In this document: positions 43,574-51,960 of the stretch, piece by piece
How positions within the stretch are numbered: position 1 is the first letter of the stretch
Layout of the letters: every line of letters begins with the position of its first letter
From: Thermoflexales bacterium
Lineage (GTDB): Bacteria > Chloroflexota > Anaerolineae > J036 > Brachytrichaceae
Direction of reading: 5' to 3'
DNA length: 51,960 nucleotides
NCBI GenBank assembly: GCA_025056895.1
Contig: JANWVJ010000008.1
Span: 1-51,960 of the forward strand
The notes under the pieces: generated by a model
The model's input: only the letters and a program-made list of their open reading frames with translations
Told to the model about the DNA's origin: nothing
Database searches by the model: none
Translations under genes and position numbers: made by a program

Positions 43574-45256
43574 TCAGCGCGGCCAGCGCACGACCAAGGC
43601 TCCCCAGGCTTCCAACGCACTAGTGTCTCCCCAAATCGTTTGCCCGCGCCCGTTGATTTGCACCGGGGCGCTTTGTAAGTCGATCACCGGCGCAGCCGGC
43701 CGCTCGCTGAAATTCAACGCCACAAACAACACCTCATCGGTTGACCAACGCCACATCGCCAGGCACGCCGGGCAGCCCTCGACCTGCGTGAGCAGCGCAA
43801 AGTCTGCGCTCCGCAAGGCAGGATGCGCGGCGCGCAACGCGGTCAGCTTGCGATAGGTGTTGAGCAATGAAGTTGGATCGTTATCTTGTTCCTCCACCGA
43901 AACGCCATCGTTTGGCCGATTGTATCGATCGGCCGGCTTGAACCAGCTCGTCATGAGCGGGCCGCTTTCACCGGCATACCAGTCCATCGGCTCGCGGCGA
44001 TACTCGTCCCAGTACGGGGCGCCGTTCCCCTTCGCGCCGCGCATCCCGATTTCTTCGCCGTAGTAGATAAACGGTGTCCCCGGCGTCAGCAGCACGGCGG
44101 CGGCGGCCAACTTCATCTGCGCCAGGTTGCCGTCCACTTCTGACGCGATGCGGTTGGTGTCGTGGTTCGATGCAAAGCGTGCTATGTGTGCGCCAGGCAG
44201 ATAGACCCGCTGCAACGCGCGATACGGATCGCGTAGAAAGCCGGCGTCTCGCTCGCCGTTCAGCACGCCATCCCCTGCGCGCTCTGGGTTGCCGTTGAAC
44301 ATGCCGTGCCAAGGAAAGTCAAACAGCGCGTCGAAACCGTTGCGAAAGTAATCGGCCAACACACGTTCGTTGCCGTCCCACACTTCGCCCAGCAACACAG
44401 CCTGAGGATGCTTCGCTTTAACCGTCTCGCGCAGCTTTTGCCAGAACGCGAACGGCACACCCTTCGCGTAATCACAACGCAGACCGTCCACGCCCAGGTC
44501 AAGCCAAAATAGAGCCGACTCGATTAAGTAGTCCACAACTTCTGGGCGGTTATGATTCCACTCCGGCATGTGCGGCAGGCCGGCAAAGCCGGCGTAGGCT
44601 GTGTTGCCCGGATTGGTGAACAGAAACCACTTGCTATAGGCCGAGTCCGGTTTGCCGTAAGCGTCGCGAAAGAAGGGATGCTGCGTTGAAGTGTGGTTGG
44701 CGACGAAATCGATGATCAGGCGCATATCGCGTTGGTGCACCGCCTCGACCAGGCGCTTGAAATCTTCCAACGTTCCGAACTGAGGATTGACCGACACGTA
44801 ATCGGCCACGTCGTAGCCGTGATAACTCGGCGAGGGATAATGTGGCGTCAGCCAAATCGCTGTCACGCCCAGCGATTGGATGTAATCCAGCTTTTGAGTG
44901 ATCCCGTTCAGATCCCCGATGCCGTCGCCGTCTGAGTCGGCGAAACTGCGCGGGAAGATTTGGTACACCACCGCATCGGCAAACCAGGTTGGCGCTTCAA
45001 CGACCGTCAGTGCGGTTGGTGTTGCTGCCGGCGTTGGTGTGAACGTGGGGGCCGGCGTGAATGTAGGGGCCGGTGTGGCCGAGGGTTGCGGCATCGGGCT
45101 GGAACGGGATGCGAGAGTGACGGTTGGCGGGATGGGTGACTGTGCCGCCATCGGCGTAGCGGCCTCATTGGGCGAAGCAATCGGCGCCGTCGGCGAACTG
45201 CAGGCCGAACCAAGCATCGTCAGAGCGAGCACCAAGCACAAGCGGACTGTGTTCAT
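43574..45256 (-). CDS. GH13 alpha-amylase-family lipoprotein
   Basis: 560 residues. It starts with a lipoprotein signal (CLVLALTMLGSACSS, lipobox Cys), then a Pro/Thr linker of about 65 residues (PAPTFTPAPTFTPTPAATPT), then the GH13 barrel. Catalytic residues are the nucleophile Asp in VDGLRCDYAKG, the acid Glu in LLGEVWD and the Asp in FASNHDTNR. The family conserved region I is VDFVANHTS-like (IIDFVANHTS). It is an extracellular anchored enzyme on starch-like alpha-glucans. It is convergent with the CE15 gene. Confidence 0.93.
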   Translation of the reverse strand: MNTVRLCLVLALTMLGSACSSPTAPIASPNEAATPMAAQSPIPPTVTLASRSSPMPQPSATPAPTFTPAPTFTPTPAATPTALTVVEAPTWFADAVVYQIFPRSFADSDGDGIGDLNGITQKLDYIQSLGVTAIWLTPHYPSPSYHGYDVADYVSVNPQFGTLEDFKRLVEAVHQRDMRLIIDFVANHTSTQHPFFRDAYGKPDSAYSKWFLFTNPGNTAYAGFAGLPHMPEWNHNRPEVVDYLIESALFWLDLGVDGLRCDYAKGVPFAFWQKLRETVKAKHPQAVLLGEVWDGNERVLADYFRNGFDALFDFPWHGMFNGNPERAGDGVLNGERDAGFLRDPYRALQRVYLPGAHIARFASNHDTNRIASEVDGNLAQMKLAAAAVLLTPGTPFIYYGEEIGMRGAKGNGAPYWDEYRREPMDWYAGESGPLMTSWFKPADRYNRPNDGVSVEEQDNDPTSLLNTYRKLTALRAAHPALRSADFALLTQVEGCPACLAMWRWSTDEVLFVALNFSERPAAPVIDLQSAPVQINGRGQTIWGDTSALEAWGALVVRWPR

Positions 45257-45264
45257 AGTCCCTG

Positions 45265-45270
45265 ATTCTA
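45265..45270 (-). promoter_or_regulatory. Putative -10 box (TAGAAT) for the amylase gene
   Basis: Minus-strand TTTAGAATCAGGG lies 9 bases before the ATG, implying a nearly leaderless mRNA. The -35 is weak. Confidence 0.35.
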
Positions 45271-45469
45271 AAGTAGAGAGGGAGTGCCTAAGACCAAAGA
45301 TATCGGTGTGATTGGCCTGACGTGAATCGCACGGCTAAAAGTGGATTTGCGGCGATAGAGCACGCAGCAAGGCCGGTGACTTTTATCGGGCAGCATTGCG
45401 CTCGTCGCTGTGGAAGGTCATCCCTTCTGCAGCCCCTGTGCAGCTTGTCCTCACACAGGCCGGGAGGGG

Positions 45470-45518
45470 GTCATCCGGCGTTGCGATCGGACTGGACGCC
45501 CGCTTGCGCGGGCGTGAC
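45470..45518. repeat. REP-like palindromic element before the sensor kinase
   Basis: From GTCATCC to GCGTGAC. Its core is an 8-bp hairpin ACGCCCGC-TTGC-GCGGGCGT (45496-45515). The pattern GTCAT...GGAC(TG)GACGCCCGC..GCGGGCGTGAC is like REP elements found across bacteria. The rest of the 341-base gap 45257-45597 shows no gene. Confidence 0.6.
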
Positions 45519-45597
45519 GCACTGGGCTGCCAGCCTCCCCACAGACGTTGGATCGACGCTCGTTTAGCTATTCCCGATCGAGAGGGAGTAAACTTCT

Positions 45598-47076
45598 ATG
45601 GCGATGCGGGTTCAATTCCTGCGCCGCTTATCCCGCTTGGTGGGTGCAGTTGTGTTGGTTGCGGTCCTATCGGTCATCCTGGATGCTGCCCAACCCGTGC
45701 TCGGCATAGCGGTGATCGTGCTGGTTTATGTGCTGGCAGTTGGGGCGATTGCGCTGTGGCTCGGATGGCCGGCTGCCTTGGCAGCTACTTTGGCCGCCGC
45801 CGCTGCCATCAACCTGCTGTTCATGCCGCCGCGCCTGGCTCTTGTGGTCGTGCGCGTGGAGGATGGGCTGCTGCTGGCTGCGTTTCTGATGGTGTGTGGG
45901 ATGAGCATTCCGGCGCTAGGGCAGGCGCAATCAAGCCTGCGCGACGCACGCGCGCGGCAACGCGAACTGACTCATCTGTATGAACTGATGGCGGCGCTGG
46001 CCGGCCAGCGTCGCTTGAACGGGATTGCGCGCACACTGGCTGCCCACTTGCAGAAAGCATTACAGGCCAAATCGGTCGAGGTGGTGATTCAGCCCGATCC
46101 TAAACGCGAAATGGTTGTATCGGTTGCGCCGGAGGGAAGCGTGGCAGAGAGCCGCCCGGATTTGATCGTGCCGTTGATGACCTCGCGCGGCTTGCTCGGC
46201 GAAGTGCACATCTGGCCGGCGGATGATCTAGGTGTGCACTTTCTATCGGACCGGCTCGTGCGCGCCGCAGCGGGCCAGGCTGCACTGGCCGTCGAGCGCG
46301 TCTTGTTGGTCGAAGCCGAGACTCGGGCGCAAGTTCTGGAAGAGAGCGATCGGATGAAAGGCATCCTTCTGTCATCGGTCTCACACGAGCTGCGCACTCC
46401 GCTGGCAACCATCAAGGCTGCTGTGAGCAGCCTGCGCAGCGGTGCCGTAGGGTGGGACAGCGCCGCGCGGGATGAGTTGTTAGCAGCGGTTGAAGAAGAG
46501 ACCGATCATCTCAACTATCTGGTGGGCAACTTGCTGGATATGTCGCGTATTGAAGCCGGCGCACTGCGACCACAACGTCAGTGGAGTGTGCTGGCCGACA
46601 TCCTGCGCCACACCCTGCGCCGCCTACAGCGCATCTCGGCCGGCCATCGCTTCGAAATTGACGTGTCGGAGGACCTGCCCCTCGTGCCGATTGACGATGC
46701 ACAAATCGGGCAAGTGTTTGCGAATCTGATCGGCAACAGCTTGAAATACACACCGGTCGGCAGCGCCATCGCCATTCGCGCGCGCGTGATAGATAACCAG
46801 AATTTGGTGGTCACCGTTGCGAATCAAGGGCCGCATGTTGCCGAGGCCGATTTGCCGCGCATTTTTGACAAGTTTCATCGCGTTACTGCTGCACATCACA
46901 CGATCGGGGCCGGCCTGGGATTATCCATTTGCAAAGGCATTGTTGAGGCGCATGGTGGACGGATTTGGGCCGAGAATTTGCCGCCCTCTGATCCGTACAC
47001 CTTTGCCGTTCATTTCACGCTGCCGTTGACATTTGAAGGCGCCCGTCCGCCGCGACTGCCTGAGGGAATCTCATGA
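45598..47076 (+). CDS. Sensor histidine kinase, short KdpD-like
   Basis: 492 residues. It begins with about four membrane helices (DUF4118-like: LVGAVVLVAVLSVILDAAQPVLGIAVIVLVYVLAVGAIALWL), followed by a GAF-like region and then HisKA with SVSHELRTPLATIKAAVSSLRS (phosphorylated His). The ATPase domain has NLIGNSLKYTP, DLPRIFDKFHRV and GAGLGLSICKGIVEAHGG. It lacks the N-terminal KdpD sensor and Usp domains. It overlaps the response regulator gene by ATGA, and K+ transport genes follow. Confidence 0.88.
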   Translation: MAMRVQFLRRLSRLVGAVVLVAVLSVILDAAQPVLGIAVIVLVYVLAVGAIALWLGWPAALAATLAAAAAINLLFMPPRLALVVVRVEDGLLLAAFLMVCGMSIPALGQAQSSLRDARARQRELTHLYELMAALAGQRRLNGIARTLAAHLQKALQAKSVEVVIQPDPKREMVVSVAPEGSVAESRPDLIVPLMTSRGLLGEVHIWPADDLGVHFLSDRLVRAAAGQAALAVERVLLVEAETRAQVLEESDRMKGILLSSVSHELRTPLATIKAAVSSLRSGAVGWDSAARDELLAAVEEETDHLNYLVGNLLDMSRIEAGALRPQRQWSVLADILRHTLRRLQRISAGHRFEIDVSEDLPLVPIDDAQIGQVFANLIGNSLKYTPVGSAIAIRARVIDNQNLVVTVANQGPHVAEADLPRIFDKFHRVTAAHHTIGAGLGLSICKGIVEAHGGRIWAENLPPSDPYTFAVHFTLPLTFEGARPPRLPEGIS

Positions 47077-47768
47077 GCAAGCCGATCCATGTACTGGTCA
47101 TTGATGACGAGCCGCAAATCTTGCGCGCCCTGCGCACCATTCTGTCCGAGAAGCAGTTCAGGGTTTCGACGGCAGCGCGCGGCGAGGCCGGCTTGGCGCA
47201 GGCCGCAGCCGACCCGCCCGATCTGATTATTCTCGATATGGCGCTGCCGGATATGGATGGGTTGGAAGTGTGCGCTCGGTTGCGCGAGTGGTATGCCGGC
47301 CCGATCATCGTGCTTTCTGTGCGCGACACTGAACGCGACAAAGTGGCCGCACTGGACAAAGGAGCCGATGACTACCTCACCAAGCCGTTCGGGATTGAAG
47401 AGCTACTTGCGCGCATTCGAGTCGCGTTGCGCCATGCAGCCCAAGCCGGCGCCAAAAAAGAAGTGATCATACGGGCCGGCGATATTGTGATTGACCTGGC
47501 TCACCATGTCGTCACCCGCGCCGGCGTCGAAGTCAAGCTCACGGCCACCGAGTACAAACTGTTAGCCTATTTGGCTGCCAACGCTGGCCGCGTGCTCACC
47601 CATCGCGCCATCTTGACCCACGTCTGGGGGCCGGCAGAAGCAGACCAAGTCGAATACTTGCGCGTGTATATGCGCCAGTTGCGCAAGAAACTCGAACCCG
47701 ATCCCAGTCAGCCCCAATTCCTGGTGAACGAACCTGGTATCGGTTACCGCTTTCTGACCGAACGCTGA
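47073..47768 (+). CDS. OmpR/KdpE-type response regulator
   Basis: 231 residues. The receiver domain has the acidic pocket VIDDEPQ, the phosphoacceptor Asp in DLIILDMALPDMDG and the Lys in DDYLTKPFG. The winged-helix DNA-binding domain, VKLTATEYKLLAYLAANAGRVLTHRAILTHVWG ... YLRVYMRQLRKKLEPDPSQPQFLVNEPGIGYRF, is KdpE-like. It is coupled to the kinase gene. The target may include the transport genes downstream. The stop is followed by an unusual T-rich stretch (TTTTTACCTTTTTTTT). Confidence 0.92.
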   Translation: MSKPIHVLVIDDEPQILRALRTILSEKQFRVSTAARGEAGLAQAAADPPDLIILDMALPDMDGLEVCARLREWYAGPIIVLSVRDTERDKVAALDKGADDYLTKPFGIEELLARIRVALRHAAQAGAKKEVIIRAGDIVIDLAHHVVTRAGVEVKLTATEYKLLAYLAANAGRVLTHRAILTHVWGPAEADQVEYLRVYMRQLRKKLEPDPSQPQFLVNEPGIGYRFLTER

Positions 47769-47864
47769 TTTTTACCTTTTTTTTATGGGGCGACGCTTTG
47801 TTTTCCGCCCATTTTTATTCCGATGCGCTAAGCTTAGGGCTGCTCAAACAGGAGCAATGTGGAT

Positions 47865-49007
47865 ATGTCTTCTCAATCCGGTCTTCTTTCTGCGCCGGGA
47901 CGACACTTGCCCGGCGGCCCGGCTACCCACCTGCGAGAAGAGTTCGAGAGCTGGCAACGCCTGCTCGACGCACAACCCAGCCTGACACAACGCTATTTGG
48001 AAGGGCAGGCTCGTGTTCTGGCCGACGCCATCTTGCAGCGCCAGTCACAAGTGAGCTTTACGCTGCCCAGCGCAGTCGTGGTCAGCGCTGACGGTCCAAG
48101 CACCCTACCGCAACCGATTCCGCCGGAGATGCGCGAGCAGATGGTCGGCGGGTTGCTTGACCGCCTAACCCGTGCAGATATGGGAGCGACCTTGCGCCAG
48201 CGACTTGGCGAGCTGGAACAGTCGCCGAATCGCGCTGTAGCGGTCAGCGCCGGCCTACTCCGTCATGCTACGGCGCTGTACATGGTGCATACGATGTTGC
48301 CGTCCGGCCGGTCGGTGACCTACATCGCCGAAGAGGACGAGGAGATTCCTACTGTGCCGGCACCCAGCGCGCCGGCGCCAGAGTCAGCGCTCACTGCTGC
48401 TACCGACGCGATTGCCGAAGAAAATGAATCGCGTCCGGCGTCTGACATGGACGGACGCGGCGAGTTGCTCGTCCCCTATGTCGCCTATGCGCGCAAGTTC
48501 TATTTGCCGCGCTGGGTCGCCTTCGATGAGCAAGACCGCTTGTTGGTCAACAGCGTGGCCGAAGCAGAGGCGCACATTGCATCGATGCAGCGTTTCATCG
48601 GCGCGCTCCATGCAGCCGTCTCTTTAGCGCCGTACATGGTGGCCGACGACGTGTATCAGTCGAAGCGCTATGGTATGTTGGGCCAGCTCATCAACCAAGG
48701 CCGCGCGCTGGCGCGCTATCAGACGCGCGAAATCATTCGCGTCATTAAGCAGCGCGCCGCTGCCAACGATCTCAATCGTGGCCTGAGCCTCAGTCTACCG
48801 TACTTCGACGACCAAGATTTGGTAATGAAAACGCACAATTTTGAAGTAATCCCTGGCGGGCGCATCATGTTCGTGCCGGCTTTCGTTGTGCGTGCCTCGA
48901 TCCTCGAACAAGCCAAGGTTGCGCAAGATACGCGCCTCAGCCCTTCTACCCGTAAGCACTTGCTGGCCGAACTGCGCATGTTGGAGCAAGCGTTCGTGAC
49001 CCGTTGA
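47865..49007 (+). CDS. Conserved-looking hypothetical protein between two-component and transport genes
   Basis: 380 residues from ATG 47865, with GGAG ten bases upstream; GTG 47859 is an alternative. No membrane segment or known motif is seen. The N-terminal half is helical (LREEFESWQRLLDAQPSLTQRYLEGQARVLADAIL). A Pro/Ala/Glu-rich linker at ~165-200 separates it from a C-terminal helical domain (AYARKFYLPRWVAFDEQDRLLVNSVAEAEAHIASMQRFIGALHAAVSLAPYMVADDVYQSKRYGMLGQLINQGRALARYQTREIIRVIK). I do not recognise it. The position suggests a link to the ion-transport locus, but this is unproven. Confidence 0.65.
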   Translation: MSSQSGLLSAPGRHLPGGPATHLREEFESWQRLLDAQPSLTQRYLEGQARVLADAILQRQSQVSFTLPSAVVVSADGPSTLPQPIPPEMREQMVGGLLDRLTRADMGATLRQRLGELEQSPNRAVAVSAGLLRHATALYMVHTMLPSGRSVTYIAEEDEEIPTVPAPSAPAPESALTAATDAIAEENESRPASDMDGRGELLVPYVAYARKFYLPRWVAFDEQDRLLVNSVAEAEAHIASMQRFIGALHAAVSLAPYMVADDVYQSKRYGMLGQLINQGRALARYQTREIIRVIKQRAAANDLNRGLSLSLPYFDDQDLVMKTHNFEVIPGGRIMFVPAFVVRASILEQAKVAQDTRLSPSTRKHLLAELRMLEQAFVTR

Positions 49008-49085
49008 GCGATCAGCCGGCTGAAGTCTTGAGCAGCTTGCTCCATACACCGACCGATTGCCAAAGAGTTCGATTCTGAGAAGCCC

Positions 49086-50921
49086 ATGATTATTCCGATT
49101 TTGATTCTGGCTGCCATTGTGTTTGTGTCTTGGCGCCTGGCGCCGCGTGAAAGCCAAGAGAGCGCCCACGTGCATGGCGCCGGGCAGATTGGTCTGTTGG
49201 CTGCCATTGCCTTATTCGGCGTGGACTATTTCACGTCGTTCTACTACGCTACCGGCGAGATGATGAGCGCATTGCACCCTTACGGTCTGGAAGAATACGC
49301 CTTCGTGCCGGTCGTAGTCGTCATTGTCGCCAACTTTGTGTTCGGCGCCTTGTATATGTACTCGCTCGGCGTGTTCCGCGATGGGGGCGGCTCGTTTACC
49401 GCCGCTATGCGTTACCTTGGCCCCTCACTGAGCCTGATCGTCGCAGTGGTGCTTGTGCAGGACTATGTGTTCACAATCGTAGTGTCCACGTTGTCTGGCG
49501 CAGATCAATTGCTGTCCCTGTGGAACGCGCAGGGCATGAACTGGATCTACAACTTCGGCATCGGCGCGCTGCTGGTGGGCGTGACCTGGTTCATCACCAT
49601 TCGCGGTCGCGGCGAGTCGGCGCAGGTGGTGTTCACGCTGCTTGGCGTGTTCTTCATGCTCACTGTACTGATGTTCCTCGGTTTGCTGATTGCTCAGGCG
49701 CGCGGCGTTCCACCGGCTCCGCCTGAGGCGCCGGCTAAAGAAGTCGGCTCGATCGCCGAGGCGCTCTACCACATGCTCACCGCCTCGATGAAAGGATTGG
49801 TCGCTTTGACCGGCTTGGAGGCTATGTCGAATGGCATTCAATTTCTCATCGACGACGACCCCGGCTTTGTGAAATGGGGACGCAAGCACCTGCCGCGCCT
49901 TCATCGCATCTGGGACTTCTATAGCGGCAAGTCTGGGATTGGACGCGCCGTGCAGACCTCTTTCTTGTTCTATGGTGGCCTGACCACCTTGCTGTTGACC
50001 ATCTTCGCTATTCAGTTCAACGTCTGGGACGGCACCATGGGTCGCAGTTTGGTGGCCAATCTGGCTGCTATTGGGTTCGATTTCATCCCCAACGGCCAGG
50101 TGCTATTTTGGGCCTATCAAATCCTGGCCGTATTGCTGTTGTCGGCGGCCTCGATGACCGCTTACCAGGACATGCAGGCCATTACCTGGCGCAACGTGGC
50201 AATCGGTGAGATCCCCGAAATTGTGGTCTATCGCAACATGAAAGGGACATTTACGCGTCCTGTTACTGCCGCTGCGATCACGGCGATCATTATTCAGTTT
50301 TTGGTTCAGGGGCGCACCAGTTTGGCCGTGCCCTACTACGGCATCGGCGTATTTCTGCCGATCACGGCAATGGGGCTGGCGATTCGACGCCATGTTCTGT
50401 TGAATTACACCGGCCGCAAACGACTGTGGGGCGGCGCAGCAGCAACGTTCTCCGTGGCGTTGTCCACGTTCATCTTCATGGGCCAAATTGTCGGTAAGTG
50501 GGAAGAAGGCGGATGGGTGGTGCTGATCGTATTGATCGCGCTGATTATTATGGCGCATATCATCTTGATCTCGCCTGCCGGCTACCGCGACCCCAAACAA
50601 ATTCACCGCATCGTACGTGAAAAGTCCAGAGTATATGGGCCCATGGGCAACATCGTAGAGTGGCAATCGCTCAGTGTGCAAGAGTATCGGTATCGTCTGT
50701 TGCACAGCATTGCGCGATTCTGGGAGTTATTCGGCGTGCGTAAGCCGTTGCGCTTCGAGCCGGACATGCCCCCTGTGGCTGCCGGCAGTTACGAAGACGC
50801 TTTGCACGTGCAGGAAACCGGACACAAGACTTTGCTCGACCAATATCTGGAAAGCCAGCCCAAGCCGGAGCCGAGGTTGGGCGGGCCGCCCAAAGAGACC
50901 GGCGCGCCGATGAACAGCTAA
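49086..50921 (+). CDS. KimA/YdaO-like APC-superfamily transporter
   Basis: 611 residues with about twelve membrane helices. It is similar in layout to the KimA (YdaO) K+ importers: IALFGVDYFTSFYYATGEMMSALHPYGLEEYAFVPVVVV (helix 1 and substrate region), ALTGLEAMSNGIQ, ALSTFIFMGQIVGKWEEGGWVVLIVLI near helix 11, and a soluble C-terminal domain of about 100 residues (SRVYGPMGNIVEWQSL ...). In Bacillus KimA is controlled by c-di-AMP. Here it follows a KdpDE-like pair. A general APC amino-acid permease is the alternative. Confidence 0.75.
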   Translation: MIIPILILAAIVFVSWRLAPRESQESAHVHGAGQIGLLAAIALFGVDYFTSFYYATGEMMSALHPYGLEEYAFVPVVVVIVANFVFGALYMYSLGVFRDGGGSFTAAMRYLGPSLSLIVAVVLVQDYVFTIVVSTLSGADQLLSLWNAQGMNWIYNFGIGALLVGVTWFITIRGRGESAQVVFTLLGVFFMLTVLMFLGLLIAQARGVPPAPPEAPAKEVGSIAEALYHMLTASMKGLVALTGLEAMSNGIQFLIDDDPGFVKWGRKHLPRLHRIWDFYSGKSGIGRAVQTSFLFYGGLTTLLLTIFAIQFNVWDGTMGRSLVANLAAIGFDFIPNGQVLFWAYQILAVLLLSAASMTAYQDMQAITWRNVAIGEIPEIVVYRNMKGTFTRPVTAAAITAIIIQFLVQGRTSLAVPYYGIGVFLPITAMGLAIRRHVLLNYTGRKRLWGGAAATFSVALSTFIFMGQIVGKWEEGGWVVLIVLIALIIMAHIILISPAGYRDPKQIHRIVREKSRVYGPMGNIVEWQSLSVQEYRYRLLHSIARFWELFGVRKPLRFEPDMPPVAAGSYEDALHVQETGHKTLLDQYLESQPKPEPRLGGPPKETGAPMNS

Positions 50922-50940
50922 GAGCCGTTGCTCGCTCAGC

Positions 50941-51960
50941 ATGTCATCCCAACCGATCTACGCCCTGCGGCCGACAGAGGTGTTTACCGCCCTCGAAACG
51001 TCGCCGCAGGGCCTCAGCAGCCAAGAAGCGCAGTCGCGCTTGGCGCTCTACGGCCCAAACACTGTGCGCGAGCCGGCCGCTCCATCGGCCTGGCGCCGCT
51101 TCGCCGTATTTGTCACCCATCCCATGGCGCTCTTGTTGTGGGGAGCGGGCGCGCTGGCGCTGGCAACCGGACGTCTCGTGATGGGCTTGATCATCTGGCT
51201 GGTGGTGCTCATCAACGCCGGCTTTTCCTTCTGGCGCGAATATCGCGCCGGCCAAGCCGTCTCTGCCCTGAAGCGTCTGTTGCCTGCCCATGCCCGTGTG
51301 ATCCGTGACGGCGCAGAGGTCGATGTGCTGGCGGCAGAGCTGGTTCCCGGCGATGTCTTGGTGTTGGGCGAGGGCGATCACGTGCCTGCCGATGCGCGCG
51401 TAGTCGAGGAGTACGGCCTGCGCACCGATGATTCGACGTTGACCGGCGAAGCCCTCCCCGCACGCAAATCTGCCGAGCCGTCGTTGCGCGAAGGGCTGAC
51501 CGAACTGGAGCGATCGAATTTGGTCTTTGCCGGCACATCGATCTATGCCGGCACCGGTCGAGCGGTGGTGTACGCCACCGGCATGCAGACCCAGTTCGGG
51601 CGCATCGCCAACCTAACCGAGCAAACCCGCGACGAAGCCAGTCCGCTTCAGCAACGCCTCGCCCGACTGACGCGCCGGATTACCTATCTCGCTTTTGCCC
51701 TCGGCGGTCTCGTGTTACTCATCCAAATCGCTGACTTCAACATGGATGTCACCGAAGCCACAATCTTCGCCATCGGCATCATCGTCGCGTTGGTGCCAGA
51801 AGGGCTGCCGGCCACCATCACCTTAACGCTGGCGGTGGCCGTCCAGCGCCTCACGCGTAGGGATGTGCTGGTTAGGAAATTGGCCGATGTCGAAACGCTG
51901 GGCCGCATCTCCGTGATCTGCACCGACAAAAGCGGCACCCTGACGCAAAACCAAATGACC
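50941..51960 (+). CDS. P2-type cation-transporting ATPase, N-terminal part
   Basis: The first 340 codons of a P-type ATPase; the gene continues beyond the window and is missing from the ORF track. It has the cation ATPase N domain (LETSPQGLSSQEAQSRLALYGPNTV), the actuator motif DDSTLTGEALP, the M4 ion-site motif IIVALVPEGLPATITLTLAVAV, and the phosphorylation site CTDKSGTLTQNQMT (D329). The usual DKTGT is DKSGT here. PEGLP places it with P2 pumps (Ca/Na/K). It starts 20 bases after the KimA-like gene. Confidence 0.92.
   Translation, partial: MSSQPIYALRPTEVFTALETSPQGLSSQEAQSRLALYGPNTVREPAAPSAWRRFAVFVTHPMALLLWGAGALALATGRLVMGLIIWLVVLINAGFSFWREYRAGQAVSALKRLLPAHARVIRDGAEVDVLAAELVPGDVLVLGEGDHVPADARVVEEYGLRTDDSTLTGEALPARKSAEPSLREGLTELERSNLVFAGTSIYAGTGRAVVYATGMQTQFGRIANLTEQTRDEASPLQQRLARLTRRITYLAFALGGLVLLIQIADFNMDVTEATIFAIGIIVALVPEGLPATITLTLAVAVQRLTRRDVLVRKLADVETLGRISVICTDKSGTLTQNQMT

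Noticed and set aside
45540-45625. tRNA-like T-arm (GCGGGTTCAATTCCTGC) at the start of the kinase gene
   Set aside because: Only the T-arm can be drawn. No matching 5' acceptor strand or anticodon arm is found, and the sequence codes for the kinase N terminus.

Overview
The window is about 52 kb of a moderately GC-rich bacterial chromosome, almost fully coding. The gene set and order suggest a Chloroflexota bacterium, possibly Anaerolineae-like. Supporting points are Tat genes beside nusB and an Asp23-family gene, the zinc-ribbon form of L32 beside fabD/fabG, a short KdpD-like kinase, many intergenic repeats, and surface or secreted glycosidases and lipoproteins without outer-membrane machinery. 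This placement is inference from gene content. No rRNA, tRNA, CRISPR array, prophage or intact insertion sequence was found.

Layout. 1-4.8 kb: the end of a 5-formyl-THF cyclo-ligase gene, then on the minus strand a U32-like protein, an FAH-family enzyme, and a three-gene overlapping operon (HELGH metallopeptidase-like protein, unknown protein, AbiEii/DUF6036-like nucleotidyltransferase). 4.8-13.9 kb: a minus-strand branched-chain amino-acid block, ilvB-ilvN-ilvC-leuA-(two accessory genes)-leuC-leuD. It starts with a promoter, a 29-residue Ile/Val/Leu-rich leader peptide and an intrinsic terminator with a complementary antiterminator strand: a ribosome-mediated attenuator not in the ORF track. 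leuB, ilvD and ilvE are absent here. 14-29.7 kb: plus-strand housekeeping genes. These are a cytidylate-kinase-like gene, a PD-(D/E)XK-like gene, hpt, miaB, a COG3375 acetyltransferase, rseP, a HEAT-repeat protein, a large fusion of a glycosidase-like domain to an O-antigen-ligase-like membrane domain, rpmF, fabD, fabG, an Asp23-family gene, nusB, tatB-like, tatC, a DUF952 gene and a pterin carbinolamine dehydratase. An EthD-like gene lies on the minus strand among them. 29.7-31.7 kb: dnaA (minus) and an upstream region with a perfect DnaA box, a candidate oriC.

31.7-45.3 kb is accessory metabolism: a DUF362 protein, a DapA-like lyase with an unexpected CxxxCxxC motif, a PrcB-like lipoprotein, a secreted subtilisin-like protease split by a frameshift, a GH95-like glycosidase, an SDR oxidoreductase, a DUF4914 PEPCK-like P-loop protein, a CE15 glucuronoyl esterase and a lipoprotein GH13 amylase. 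This looks like extracellular polysaccharide use. 45.6-52 kb: a KdpD/KdpE-like two-component pair, an unknown protein, a KimA/APC-type transporter and the start of a P2-type cation ATPase, probably a potassium or cation homeostasis locus.

Gene calls rest on motifs and on recalled family features; no database search was run. Several genes carry a TAGAAT -10-like box, and the palindrome GCCGGC is very frequent.
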